Below are positions 12,501 to 24,500 of a DNA stretch of 64,000 bases, in pieces. A program made the position numbers and the translations under genes. The stretch is from NCBI GenBank assembly GCA_003864495.1, contig PEDN01001367.1, forward strand, positions 124,001-188,000. Direction: 5' to 3'. Position 1 is the stretch's first letter. Each line of letters opens with the position of its first letter. The notes under the pieces were generated by a model, which worked only from the letters and a program-made list of their open reading frames with translations, was not told the origin of the DNA and did no database searches. Source of the DNA: Nemopilema nomurai. Its lineage: Eukaryota; Cnidaria; Scyphozoa; Rhizostomeae; Rhizostomatidae.

Positions 12501-15500
12501 TTGCTGTACCTCGTATTTGTGTACTTGGAGGCTAATGGTACGCGCACAAATATACTTAGAAATGAGGCAAATAGCACAAGTGCACAGACATTGAGCCGTC
12601 AGTAAGTGCCCAGAGAAGCATCGTATGCTATCTTTAATTTCGAATTAGAAGATGCATAGTCTTTTTGTATTGTCACGATCCCATTTTTTATTCTTGTCTT
12701 TTCTGTTTACAGGTCGTTCCCTCAATGAAGTTTTTAACGATGTGCTTCTTTATAATATTTCTACAAACGCATGGCTCAATGTTACGCCTGCATTTGGACC
12801 CGTAAGTGTCACTTCGTTTTCAATAGTAAATCCAAAGGCAGAATTCGCCATCGGTTTTCTAAAAGCAACCCAAGCTCTATAAAGGAATGCCAAGTTCCTT
12901 TTGAATTGGTTGTTTTGAATATGTTTTTGCATAGCCACAACGTTAATGTTCTGTCGACCTTTGAGGCTTTTTGGTATGGCCTCTTGCATTTGTGATTCTC
13001 TGCTCGATGTTTTAGCCAACCCTCTTTCGTTGATTGAAGATCCTCGTTTTGGCACATAGCTATGAATATTTAACTCATTTGTGATTGCCAACTGTAAAAT
13101 GGTAATCCTGTCTCATACCTAACCCAATCTTTTCAAGGTGGGGCGGTTCCACCATGCAGGCAGTGTTTATGGCAACAAGCTTGTCGTATTTGGTGGAGAG
13201 ATGAGAAATGGCTCTTTACTGAATGATTTGTGGATGTTTGATACTTTGCTGAGGTCGTGGAGCCAACCTTCTAATCATGGAATCAACAAGCCCGCCAAAC
13301 TTGCTGGCCACACCGCAAATGTTGTTGGCGACAAGCTTTACATAATCGGCGGTATGAATGTTTACTTGCCTACATTTATCCTCTTAATATCGCAGTAGGA
13401 TAGGATGCTTTTGCCTCAAAATATTGGGTATGTTCTTCATGTTTACGTTTACGTTATTTTAATTTGGGTTGATTGATGTCTGTAAATTCGTATATTGGAA
13501 ACATGTTTTCATTGAGGCAATTCCTAAACTAGAATTTTCTAGGCATTCATTGGAGAATCATCAAACTATCAAGAACTAAACGTGAATTTTATTATTGAAG
13601 GCATTTCTTGCGATAAAGAGTGACTACCTTTTTCATGATATGAAATGCTTATGGCGAATGATATGATATGGCGAAGTGACTAGACTCATCCATCGGAGCT
13701 CTCTCAGTCGTAATATTTAATCTCAAACCGAAACTGCAAAACGATGACTGGTTACCTTATGGTACAGAATGTAGGAAAAGACCCCTTAACAAAAATCGTG
13801 TTACAGCATGACCTGGCAATCTTAGTTTCGTTCGTGCGAATTCATATTGTTTAATTCTTTATCGTCCTTTCAGGCCGGACAGAACTCAGTGCTTTTTCAT
13901 CTGATATTTACGAGTTTGATTTGAGAACAACTTCTGGTTGGCGCAAATTGCAGATTCGAAGTGGGAAGAGCTCGCTTTATAGATTCTGCGGTCATTCTTC
14001 GGTATATTCCGAGGCACTGAATTCTCTGCTAATTTATGGTGGCGAGGTTGTTACTGGAGTAGGGTAATTATGCTTTTTCCTTTTGAATTGTCACTCAAGG
14101 CCGAGTTTACACGATGTTAGGTAACTTTTCATCCGGATAATAAGTTAAACGAATTCATCCCGTTAAACGGTGCCATACAACTTTTGATACGGCTAGGTCT
14201 CCCGTCTTCATGAGCACGGACGCACCACGAAAGGTAGCGCTTAGTAACTGAAGTGAGGGTGGTAACACAATTGTTCACCGGAAGTAGGAAATCGAGTTGC
14301 TTTGAACATCGAAGGTTGGTGCTGACAACTCTAGTCAAAATGGCGGCCTCATTATCGATCCGCAGCAGAACGTATCAGGATAGTTCGTTGACACGGTGCC
14401 GGCTGACTTTGAGAGGGATCCAGCTAGAAGGATCAAAAGTTGAACTTCTAACCGAACCACTTTGATACGAATAGCCCCATACTCGTGTAAGCAGAAGGTC
14501 TATCCGTATGACTTTCTATCCGAATCAAAAGCCATCTGACATCGTGTAAACGCAGCCTTGGTGTATTTTATTGATGTAATGGAATATTGTTCTATACCTT
14601 TGCAACATGCATAACGCTGATGTTCTGACTCGGTGTATTCTATTCGGGACAACACTGTGTTTGAAAGTGTCCTGATTCCGGTTCTTATAGCAGATATATA
14701 TTACCAGCCGAGCGCATGCCCTTTGCTAATCTGATAACGATTTCCATTTCAGACGCGATTCGACGAAGCAGAATCGTATTTTTGCATTCAATCTTGTCTA
14801 TCACTTCTGGACAGCACTTAATCCTGATGACAAAGATCATGCCCCACCTCGTACCGCCTTTCACACTTCAGTTGTGACTGGAGACTATATGGTAGTTTAT
14901 GGTAAGTGTGACTATATGGTAGTTTATGGTAAGTGTGACTATATGGTAGTTTATGGTAAGGGTGACTATATGGTAGTTTATGGTAAGGAGACTTATTATA
15001 TTGTAAGTGATTTTATAATGCTGGTTGCTGACCTTCCAAGCATGTATTGATTTATCGCTGATTTCTAAATAAGCTTCTCCAAAACTTGAGACTTTATAGA
15101 TGATCAAAATGCTGTAATTATGACATCATCACTGACCATCATGCCCTCGTTGTGTTCACTTGTAGGTGGGATCCTGCAGAGCAGAAGCACGAAATGCTTT
15201 GCGAATTCCAGTGAGTTTTCGTACTATAACATCAAATGCAACCGATGGGTGGATGCCTCGTCCCTAGGTACCGGTCCAAGTGCCAGCAGCCTTAGAGCCG
15301 GGCGAATGTCCCATACCGCCGTGCTCCGTGGGGACCAAACGATGGTGGTCGCTGCAGGATTCAACGGTGTCATGTTTGGCGACGTGCATGCTTACCGTTT
15401 CCCAGAAGCTGTTATTTATAAGAATTCTACCGGGAATGCGGAAACTGGCAAGCATTGTCACATGTATGCAGAAAAGGGTAGGTCCTTAATTCAGATCCAC

Positions 15501-18500
15501 GCGAGGTTTTCGTAACCAAATGTTTCCCATCTCCTAAATCATACACGATTGGGGCTTTGTGCTTGCCTAATTCAGTTGTTCTTGAGCCTGTCTTCGTTGC
15601 GAGTGGCGTCTAGTTTAGTAGCCTTATCCCTTCGTCATTGCACACAAACTTGGCTTTGAAGAGAATTTTATAATGCACGGACACTGAATGTATCTGTGCA
15701 TGTATGTATCTTAAATGTATCTTAAATCTATATTATCCGTACCAATACAGAGGCATTCTCCTTCGTAGCTACCTGTTTCAAAGACCCGGCCTGTGGTTGG
15801 TGTTTCGAGCCACTCGCGTGCTTTCCACTACACAACTCCACGAGGTGTACCGGGCGTTTCGATAACAGCACCTGCGTAAGCCACTGCTCCGCATTTTCTT
15901 CATGTGACTCTTGCTTGTTGTTTGGAAGCACGTCAAACGGAGGCTGCTACTGGTGCGTCCATAGTAGAAAATGCTACTCTGCATCGAGTAAAGATGGCTG
16001 CTCATCACCTGGATGGTGGAGACCGACTGATCAGTTGGTTACCGATTTAAGCCAGTGCTACACGAAGAATCACGCCCCAGGAATTACCTATATTCGCTAT
16101 AGAGAGCCTTTCAACTTCAACATGCCCGACAGTGTTGCGATTGTGGGTTCTGCTGGGATAAACGAGCCTGCCACATTGACACGCCGTGAAGCGAGTTTCA
16201 TTACAGGCTTCGTTTACCCATACGCACTAGAAGCTAACCCAGCCGCTAGCAAGCAACGGGAAGTTAAGTTGTCGGGTATATATCTATCAGCGAAGCTGTT
16301 TGTATCAACGGATCATCAGCCATCGAATAAGGTAACTGCCAACGATTTTTGTTTGGCTTTCTCGTGGCTGAAAGTGTCAAGTGTTTTTTATTTGTGCAGA
16401 AAATTTCATTGTCACTTTAGAGAATATGGCGAGATTCCTTAATTTCCTAAGATATTCAGTTTCCCGTTGCCTGCAAGAACAAGGAATTGCCAATTTTTGC
16501 AGTTTTGCAGTATACAGTTTGGAGGGATTAAGAAAAAGATGAGAATAAGGCTCGATTTCATTTTGATGTTGTTGTGTTATGTCAATGGGTTAGTATGTTG
16601 TTCTATTCATTGGTTGCTCTCCCTTTTAGGAGGAAGTTGCTTTCTTTCCTGCTCGTCACTCGCAACAAACTGTCATCGCTAAGTCGTCCAGTAGACTTTT
16701 CCCATCACCAACGTCTGACGCACATTACTTCATGCAATGTAGCATGACCTTATCCACGGGTGCGTCACATCGAAGAATGGTATTATCCTGGAATGCAACA
16801 GGAATACACGAGGTTTGTTAAAAGGCTCTTGCTAGTGCAAAGGGACCAATGCTTTCCCCTTTTTGACACCTTAGATTGATGACGTCTTCTACATATGGCT
16901 CTACCAGTACTTCTTGCCTCTCGTCTATCATACCGAAGCACCCTTCGTCAAGCAAAGGAATCTAATCCTTTCTTGGGCGTAATGATAATGTTACTGTTAG
17001 CAGGGCCTTTTATGATTGGTCGTTTGTGGAGTTAGTGATGAGTTTTCGGAGCCCTGCATCTTAAGTTTTATATCGTTCATGTAGTCTGGTGTTACTAAAG
17101 GAAATGTTTTTGAGGTTCGACTCACGTCTTGCTAATTAATTATTAAATGAAAATATTTAAATATTCAAGTGATTCTGCCATTGGTCAACATCTTTTGGAC
17201 AACCCAGATTGTGCAAAACTCTATAATGACGACATGTTTCGTATAATTGGCAGAGCCCGGGCATCCTTCCATCTAGCAGTTTTGGAGTCGATCTACATAA
17301 AGACGAAAAAGCCGCCATTGTGTAGACAGAAGGAGTTCGTTTTCTCTCTTGGACTCCATTGGTAATTTTTCCTTAGGCTCGTGACACTGATTGGTCAACT
17401 ATACCAGTCTTGTGCTTGCGTCTTTCTGATTGGCTTATTTCGATCTACAACTGGGTATATATTTTCCATCGTGTTTTTCGGAACCTTATTCTGACGTTTT
17501 ATGCTCTGAGGAGTGTCAGACGAAAAAGCTTTTAGTATGACGTAAAATGTTTGCATTTTTCAAAGCCATTTTCAAATTTTGTACCACAAAACAACTGTTA
17601 AATATTTTAAAAAGTTTTTATTAATACGCCTTTTTATATTTGCTTTAATGAGAGCCAATGATTTTCTTCCTTGTGTTGAAGTTCCTGTCATTCGGGATGT
17701 GCATGATTGTGCGCAGGGTTTTCAAATATTTTCGATGTTGAATAATCATCGCCGGGATCAATATACTTATTGACTGCTGGCTGTTCTTCTAGGAAATGTC
17801 ATCGAGATACCTCCGTCCTTATTTCTCGGGGAGCTGCGTGGGCTATGTCACGTGCATGGCATGCATCACCGACGCTTCATGTGGTTGGTGCCCAGTGACG
17901 TCATCATGCTTGATGAGATCTAATTGGTTCAACTGCAGAGGGGCAGCTACTAATGTCACCTACCTCGTCACTGAACAAGCACTGTGTACCGTTTGCACTG
18001 ATTTCTATGACTGCACTGCCTGCGTAAATGTATGTACTCATTGAATGCTTGATAATACCCTCAGCACATTGTCTAATTTGATTGACAGACTGATGACTGA
18101 AAGATTAACACAACGTGTCAAATATGGGTTTTAATCCCCAGAAAGGCCCTTCATTTCAGCATGAAGTAACCAGTCAGTGTTTTTTGGTAAAATTTCGAAA
18201 GTTTTGAATTATTTGAAATAGGTGTTTCTGTTTACTCAAAATCTTGTATTTACATAAAAACCGTAAGAATTAGCTTAAAAGAGAACATGTTCAACAAGAA
18301 AACGTTACAGGTTTTGCAAATGCAGTACGAGTTTCAGCGTTATGCCAAAAGACTTTTTTTCCAATGAAAAATGCACGAGATTATGTTCATAACCGTGCAT
18401 CACACATAGGTAAAATACCCAATAATTCTATTTTGCCAGACGTATCTATGTAATTTGGATTGTCTGCAATATCATCTCGGTAGCATTAAGTATATGTGTA

Positions 18501-21500
18501 TTTTTTCCAGAATTCGTACTGTGCTTGGTCTGTTCAAGGCAGAGTCTGTTCAAGGAAAGGCCTCGGAGATTCTGAAATAACGAGGCCTTCCGATTGCCCC
18601 AGTCATTGCCACAATCGCCCGTCCTGCGGCAGCTGCCTTGTAGACAACAACTGTCGTTGGTGCTACGAGACGAAGGAGTGCTTTCCACCCTCGTATCACA
18701 TGGCTCGTTACACGCTAGGGCAGTGTCACGTGTACAGTATAAAGTCAGTGGGTAACCCGTGCTACAACTGCTCAGAGCACAGAACTTGTGCTTCGTGTTT
18801 ATCGAGTCATCGTTGTGGGTGGTGCTCTACCACAAACAATCCACTTATTGGAAGGTATCATTTCCATTTATCCTTTTTCCATTTATCCTTCTTCCATTTA
18901 TCCTTTTTCCATTTATCCTTTTTCCATTTAACCTTTTTCCATTTATCCTTCCATTTATCCTTTTTCCATTTATCCTTCCATTTATCCTTCCATTTATCCT
19001 TTGTCCATTTATCCTTTTTCCATTTATCCTTTTCCATTTATCCTTTTTCCATTTATCCTTCCATTTATCCTTCCATTTATCCTTTGTCCATTTATCCTTT
19101 GTCCATTTATCCTTTTTCCATTTATCCTTCTATTTATCCTTGGAAGGTATACGTATTTCACCCCAGATTTTTAACACTTCCGGTAGCTTTTATTATATGA
19201 ATAGTAAAGACATCCAACCATCCCTCCCCATCCATCCAACCCCAGCGCAATCCATCCCAGCGCAATCCATCCCAGCGCAATCCATCCCAGCGCAACCCAT
19301 CACACATCAGCGCACCTCATCCCACCCATACCATCCATCCCACTAAAGCACACCCCATTTCACCCACACCATCCATCCCACTCGAGCACACCCTATCCCA
19401 CCCTTCCACCCAGTACCGATCAAGATGTTCAAAGGTACCCTCTTTCAGTTGAAGAAGGAAATGTCTTCCTTCTTGCTGGGTCTTGATGTGTCAATTGGTG
19501 CATCTATTAAATCCTTGATTGTTTAGCCAAATACTTTGAGTATTTCTTCCCATCCCCTGCGTTTCCTTATTTAGCTGCTACGAGGGTGATTTTTCTGGTC
19601 CTGCAACCAGTGGCAATTGCTCCACGCTGCTCGCATTGAACGAGACGGTCTCGTGGTCGTACGGTCTTTGCCCAGATGCTGATGAATGCCGCCTCAAACT
19701 GGACGGCTGCCATGAAAATTCCACATGTGTCAACACCTATGGCAGCTACAACTGCATTTGCAATCGTGGCTTCACAGGAGATGGAAAAGTCAGGTGCAAT
19801 AAAACGTAAGTTGGCTTTGAATTATGCCTAATGAATGGAGTAATGTGTCCTTCAGTTGCGTTAATTTTAAGACTTTTGGCCCCGTGAAAAGTTCACAGTT
19901 GAAAGAAGACGGTTGTGTAAAGCGTCCATGGGAAATTCTGAGGCGAGGGTACATCAAAAATACTTTTGTGAACGGGTGAACCTACAATTATTTGTTGCTT
20001 GTTTTTACTGCGAGTTAACTAAGGGTTATGCCTACAATTTCTGAATATATCTGTAAAATATGGCTGTCATGTTTATGTCTGTTTTTGTGCTTGCTTGTTT
20101 TATTCTATGGTAAGGCAGTTTGATTAAAATTTTCTCTTACAGCACCGATTTAGAGGTTTAATGTTGATGCCGATACAGTTTTTATAACAAACTAACATAT
20201 ATAACAGTTTATAGCAATATAAGAGTTTTTAAGATTACCGATAACTATCTCAGAGAGCACCTGTTCGTTGGTTCCATTCTCAAAACTTCCCGTTGCATTC
20301 TTGGGTACTGCTTCCGTTGCTTGTTTAATTTCTTGTTTGAATGCGCATGCGCTGGATCTGTTACTTCTAGCTGCTACCACGAGTGCCAACATGGTTATTG
20401 TGGGTCAGATTACCAGTGCAAATGTGACCTTGGCTGGAAAGGCACCAACTGCTCCATAGATTGCTTGTGCAACGGACACAGCACTTGTAAAACTGCAGTT
20501 GGGATTTGTGACAAGTGCCACGGTAAGCCCCGTTCCTTTGCATTTATCCAGTGATGGAGAACCGCCGGGGAGGGTGGGGTTTGCAAAGGGGCGTTGGCCT
20601 TCCATGCAGAAGTGCCCTTACTAGATCATGAAAAAGTGCCCCATTCAGATCCAAAAATACCCCTGTCAGATATCTAATAATGGGATTGGCCATGTGTCTT
20701 TTGTCAGTCTGGTCTACCCCACATTTTAGATGCTCCTTACGTCCCTGTATCTGGGGGCACGCACGGTAATCATCAACACCTTCATTTACCCCGTCGTTTC
20801 TGATTTCACCAAGTATGATTACATAGGCGGTTTTTTCATAGCCGAAAAGTGCTTTGTTGTGTTTAACGAAATATCCAAGACAACGCCTACCTGAGCAAGT
20901 CCATTTGAATGTTGACATTACAAGTGCCATGTTTTTCTTGCTTTTGAATCCGAAAGATTGCCAGTTGTCTCTATTCCTTGTTGTTAAAAATTATCGAAAT
21001 GTTAGCGATACTTTCGCATTCATACAGATTATACCACTGGTAGTCATTGCGACGAATGCGTCAATGGTTCCTATGGCAACCCGAAATTGGCTCTTGGTTG
21101 TTCGCCTTGCCGCTGCAATGGTCATGGAGATGTTGGTAGGGGCACGTGTGACAACAGTACTGGAAAGTGCTTCTGTAAGGATCAAACAACTGGAAGTTTT
21201 TGCCAGAATTGCGAAAGTGGACTTTTAGGCGATCCAAGGTTGGTACCGGTTTCTGGGCTCCAAATGCAAGTATGAACATTCTTGTAGTGTTTTCCAGTGG
21301 CTTTTCGTTAAAGGCGCTTTTGAAATGAACTTCGGAGTTCCTATGGATTTTTATCGTGAAACTGCAATATCACAGTTTGGAAGAGCAACTAATCTTGGGC
21401 GAGAACTCATCAATGTAAATAGATTTTAATGTCAAGATACGTTCTTTTGAGACCTATCTGAAAAAGTACAATTGTTACCAACAATGTTAATTAAAGATTG

Positions 21501-24500
21501 CTGATTTGTTCCTAGTCATAATCGTAGTTTTCGCCTTGATCGCTTTTTCTGACCAAAGCTTGGCTCTCTTTGATTAACTTTGATTCGCCTTGATCGTTTT
21601 TTTTACCAAAAGCTTGGCTCTCTTTGATTAACTTTGATTCGCCTTGATCGTTTTTTATACCAAAAGCTTGGCTCTCTTTGATTAACTTTGATTCGCCTTG
21701 ATCGTTTTTATACCAAAAGCTTGGCTCTTTGATTAACTTTGATTCGCCTTGATCGTTTTTTTACCAAAAGCTTGGCTCTCTTTGATTAACTTTGATTCGC
21801 CTTGATCGTTTTTTTACCAAAAGCTTGGCTCTCTTTGATTAACTTTGATTCGCCTTGATCGTTTTTTTTACCAAAAGCTTGGCTCTCTTTGATTAACTTT
21901 GATTCGCCTTGATCGTTTTTTTTTACCAAAAGCTTGGCTCTCTTTGATTAACTTTGATTCGCCTTGATCGCTTTACGGGCTTATCACCCTGCTAATCAAT
22001 CTTTGTGTTGGCAGAAATGGTGGCATGTGCTACTACGGTTGCTCTTCGCTGACCTTCATCAAGAACGAGGCCAGTGGTACGTTAGCATCTGGTCTGTCTG
22101 GAAACGAGTGTGTTTGGGTGATTTCTGCGACGAACCGAACCCAGCGTGATGTCATCTATTCGAACGCGCCAGCTTCAAGCAACTCCTTGATAACCCTGAA
22201 AATGAGGCGGATGGACTTGCCTTGCACTGAAGCCCATTTGTACGTTTACGATGGTATACCAGGAACAAGGAATGCGTCATTGGTGGCGGTTGTTTGTGGC
22301 TATGACGTCAGAAGTGCAGTGACCGTCGCTGCGCACTCTGGTGTTTTGACAGTCCAGTATAAAGGAAGGCCAGTGAGCCCCTCCGAGATAAAGTTTTACG
22401 CATCCTTCAATGTCCATACGTGTGCAGGCGGTTGCACTGGAAATCGTCACTGCACCTTAGATCGCCATGGCAATAGTAGGTGCCTATGCAAACCTGGATG
22501 GATGGGTGTTGATTGCTATGTGCAGGCTTGTCCCAAGAACTGTAGCAACGCAACAAAGCAAGGCTATTGTGATCATGTAAGTTTGTTTAAAACGACATTA
22601 GTCATTCGCTTGTAGCAATTCGTGTTGATTGCAGTTCGATGAACAGCCTGATCAATCAGTACATCAAGATTCAGTGCACTACAGTTGTCTCTGTGGTTTG
22701 CGATCTAAATGTTGTTTACTGCAGTACTGCTGAACATGTTTGCCGCCGAAAAATTTTTAAATTGCAAGACCATTTTTAACGTGGATTTTATATGTAAAAA
22801 TGGTCAGCTGCTTTTGACAACACAGTGGTGTTTTTTATGTTAACCTTCACTCTAAAAAATGTAATTTCCAGCAAAGTTCTCCCTTCTTAGCAGCTCTTAT
22901 ATATCAGTTGTAATTAAGATTCAGCATGCTATTTGGTAACACCGCCTAAAGGCTCGACAACACTTTCTTCACTATTAGACGACCGGCCGCTGTATTTGCA
23001 ACCCGGGTTTCGTTGGCCCCGGCTGCGCCCAACCTTACAATGACACTTCATTCAGCCTTGAAGATGTCACGTGCCGGGATAACGCCATTCCAGCCCGGTT
23101 TGGCCATACGATGCTGATGGACACCGGGGTACAAGGTAGAGCACTCGTTTACGGTGGTCGAGGCATCGATTTCGACTTGGATGAAAACGTTTGGGCATTC
23201 GACCTTGTTAGAAGGTCGTGTGTGAAGCTTCCGTCCATTCGGCAACCGATCGGAAGGTATTACCACTGCGGGGTGATTTATCGGGTGCGTATTTCTGACA
23301 TTCTCTGCTTTAAAGTAAATTGTACATAAATAGAAGCTAATTTCTTGCAAGGAAACCCATTTAACTGGACGTATTTATCGACTCATCCTAAATAATAGGA
23401 ATTTTCTGGTATATCATGAAAATTATAAGAAATATTTGCTTTTGTTTTCATCATTTCCAACAAATTTAGTTACACGTTCTTACTGTATACACCATTAATT
23501 GCTGAAAGAATTATTTTCTCTATTTTCTAACCCATATTTCATAAATTACACGACAGCGCTAACCACACTGTTTATTCTTTGAACAGGTCTACATTTACCC
23601 TTCAATTTCTTCCTTTTCTTTCGATATTTTTTTGAAATGTTAACTAGAAGCATCCCAAAAAATTCTTCACTATACAGGTGGTTTTGACTGCTGGTGCTAG
23701 GGAAGTTTATTCCATCGCTGCATGAATTTGCCATATACTTATTGAAGCTCGTTACCCTTTTCAAAGTATTGCTTTATGACTTAATTTTCATTTTTAACAG
23801 AAGAACATGACAGGTTTCTAAACATTGGCTTTCACCCTCTCAAATTTAGTTTCATTTCTCTCATGTGCACGAATTTTGCAGGAAAAGATGATTGTTTATG
23901 GCGGGAAAACCAAGTTCAGCGTGTCGAATGAAATGCTGACGTACGATGTTGCGACGGGAGCATGGAATTCGGAATTGGTTCGTTTACATTTTATGAAAGC
24001 TTTTTAAAATATGGGAATTAAAATATGGGAATATTGAAGTTCATGTTGAGTGCTTATTTTACAACGAATGCACGGCTGAATTTGTTTTCTTGTTCGTTAT
24101 TCTTTACTTTGCTTCAACAGGGACCCAAAAAACCATGAACAAAGGCCACTGCAATATCATCCTTGTTTTTTCCACCGACTCTGTATTTCTGTTATTACAG
24201 TGACTCAGATTGCCCCATCTCTTTTGTTTAGAAGCATGGCGACCTTCCTTCCCTCTATGGCCATACATGCACTTTGGCTGGTGATGTGATGTATATCATT
24301 GGTGGCTTTATTGGCAAACCACTGAAGATACAAGAAGCAATTCTTGCGGTTCATCTCCCCACTTGGACCTTAGAGACGGTGAAAATCAAGAAATTCACAA
24401 TGAAAGGTGCGCGAAGCCTTTATTTCGTATTAGCAAAATCTGCTCTTTCTCTCAATATAAGGAGGATTTCATTCTGAATCCACTTCTATGCACCTAAGTT

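Noticed and set aside
18855..19346. Extension of MEGF8 exon 13 into a His-Leu-Ser-Phe repeat protein
   Set aside because: A good donor at 18855 and the family sequence in exon 14 (CYEGDFSG) show that splicing occurs before the array.
21531..21970. CRISPR-like regular array
   Set aside because: The units are directly adjacent with no unique spacers, and the locus is a eukaryotic intron.
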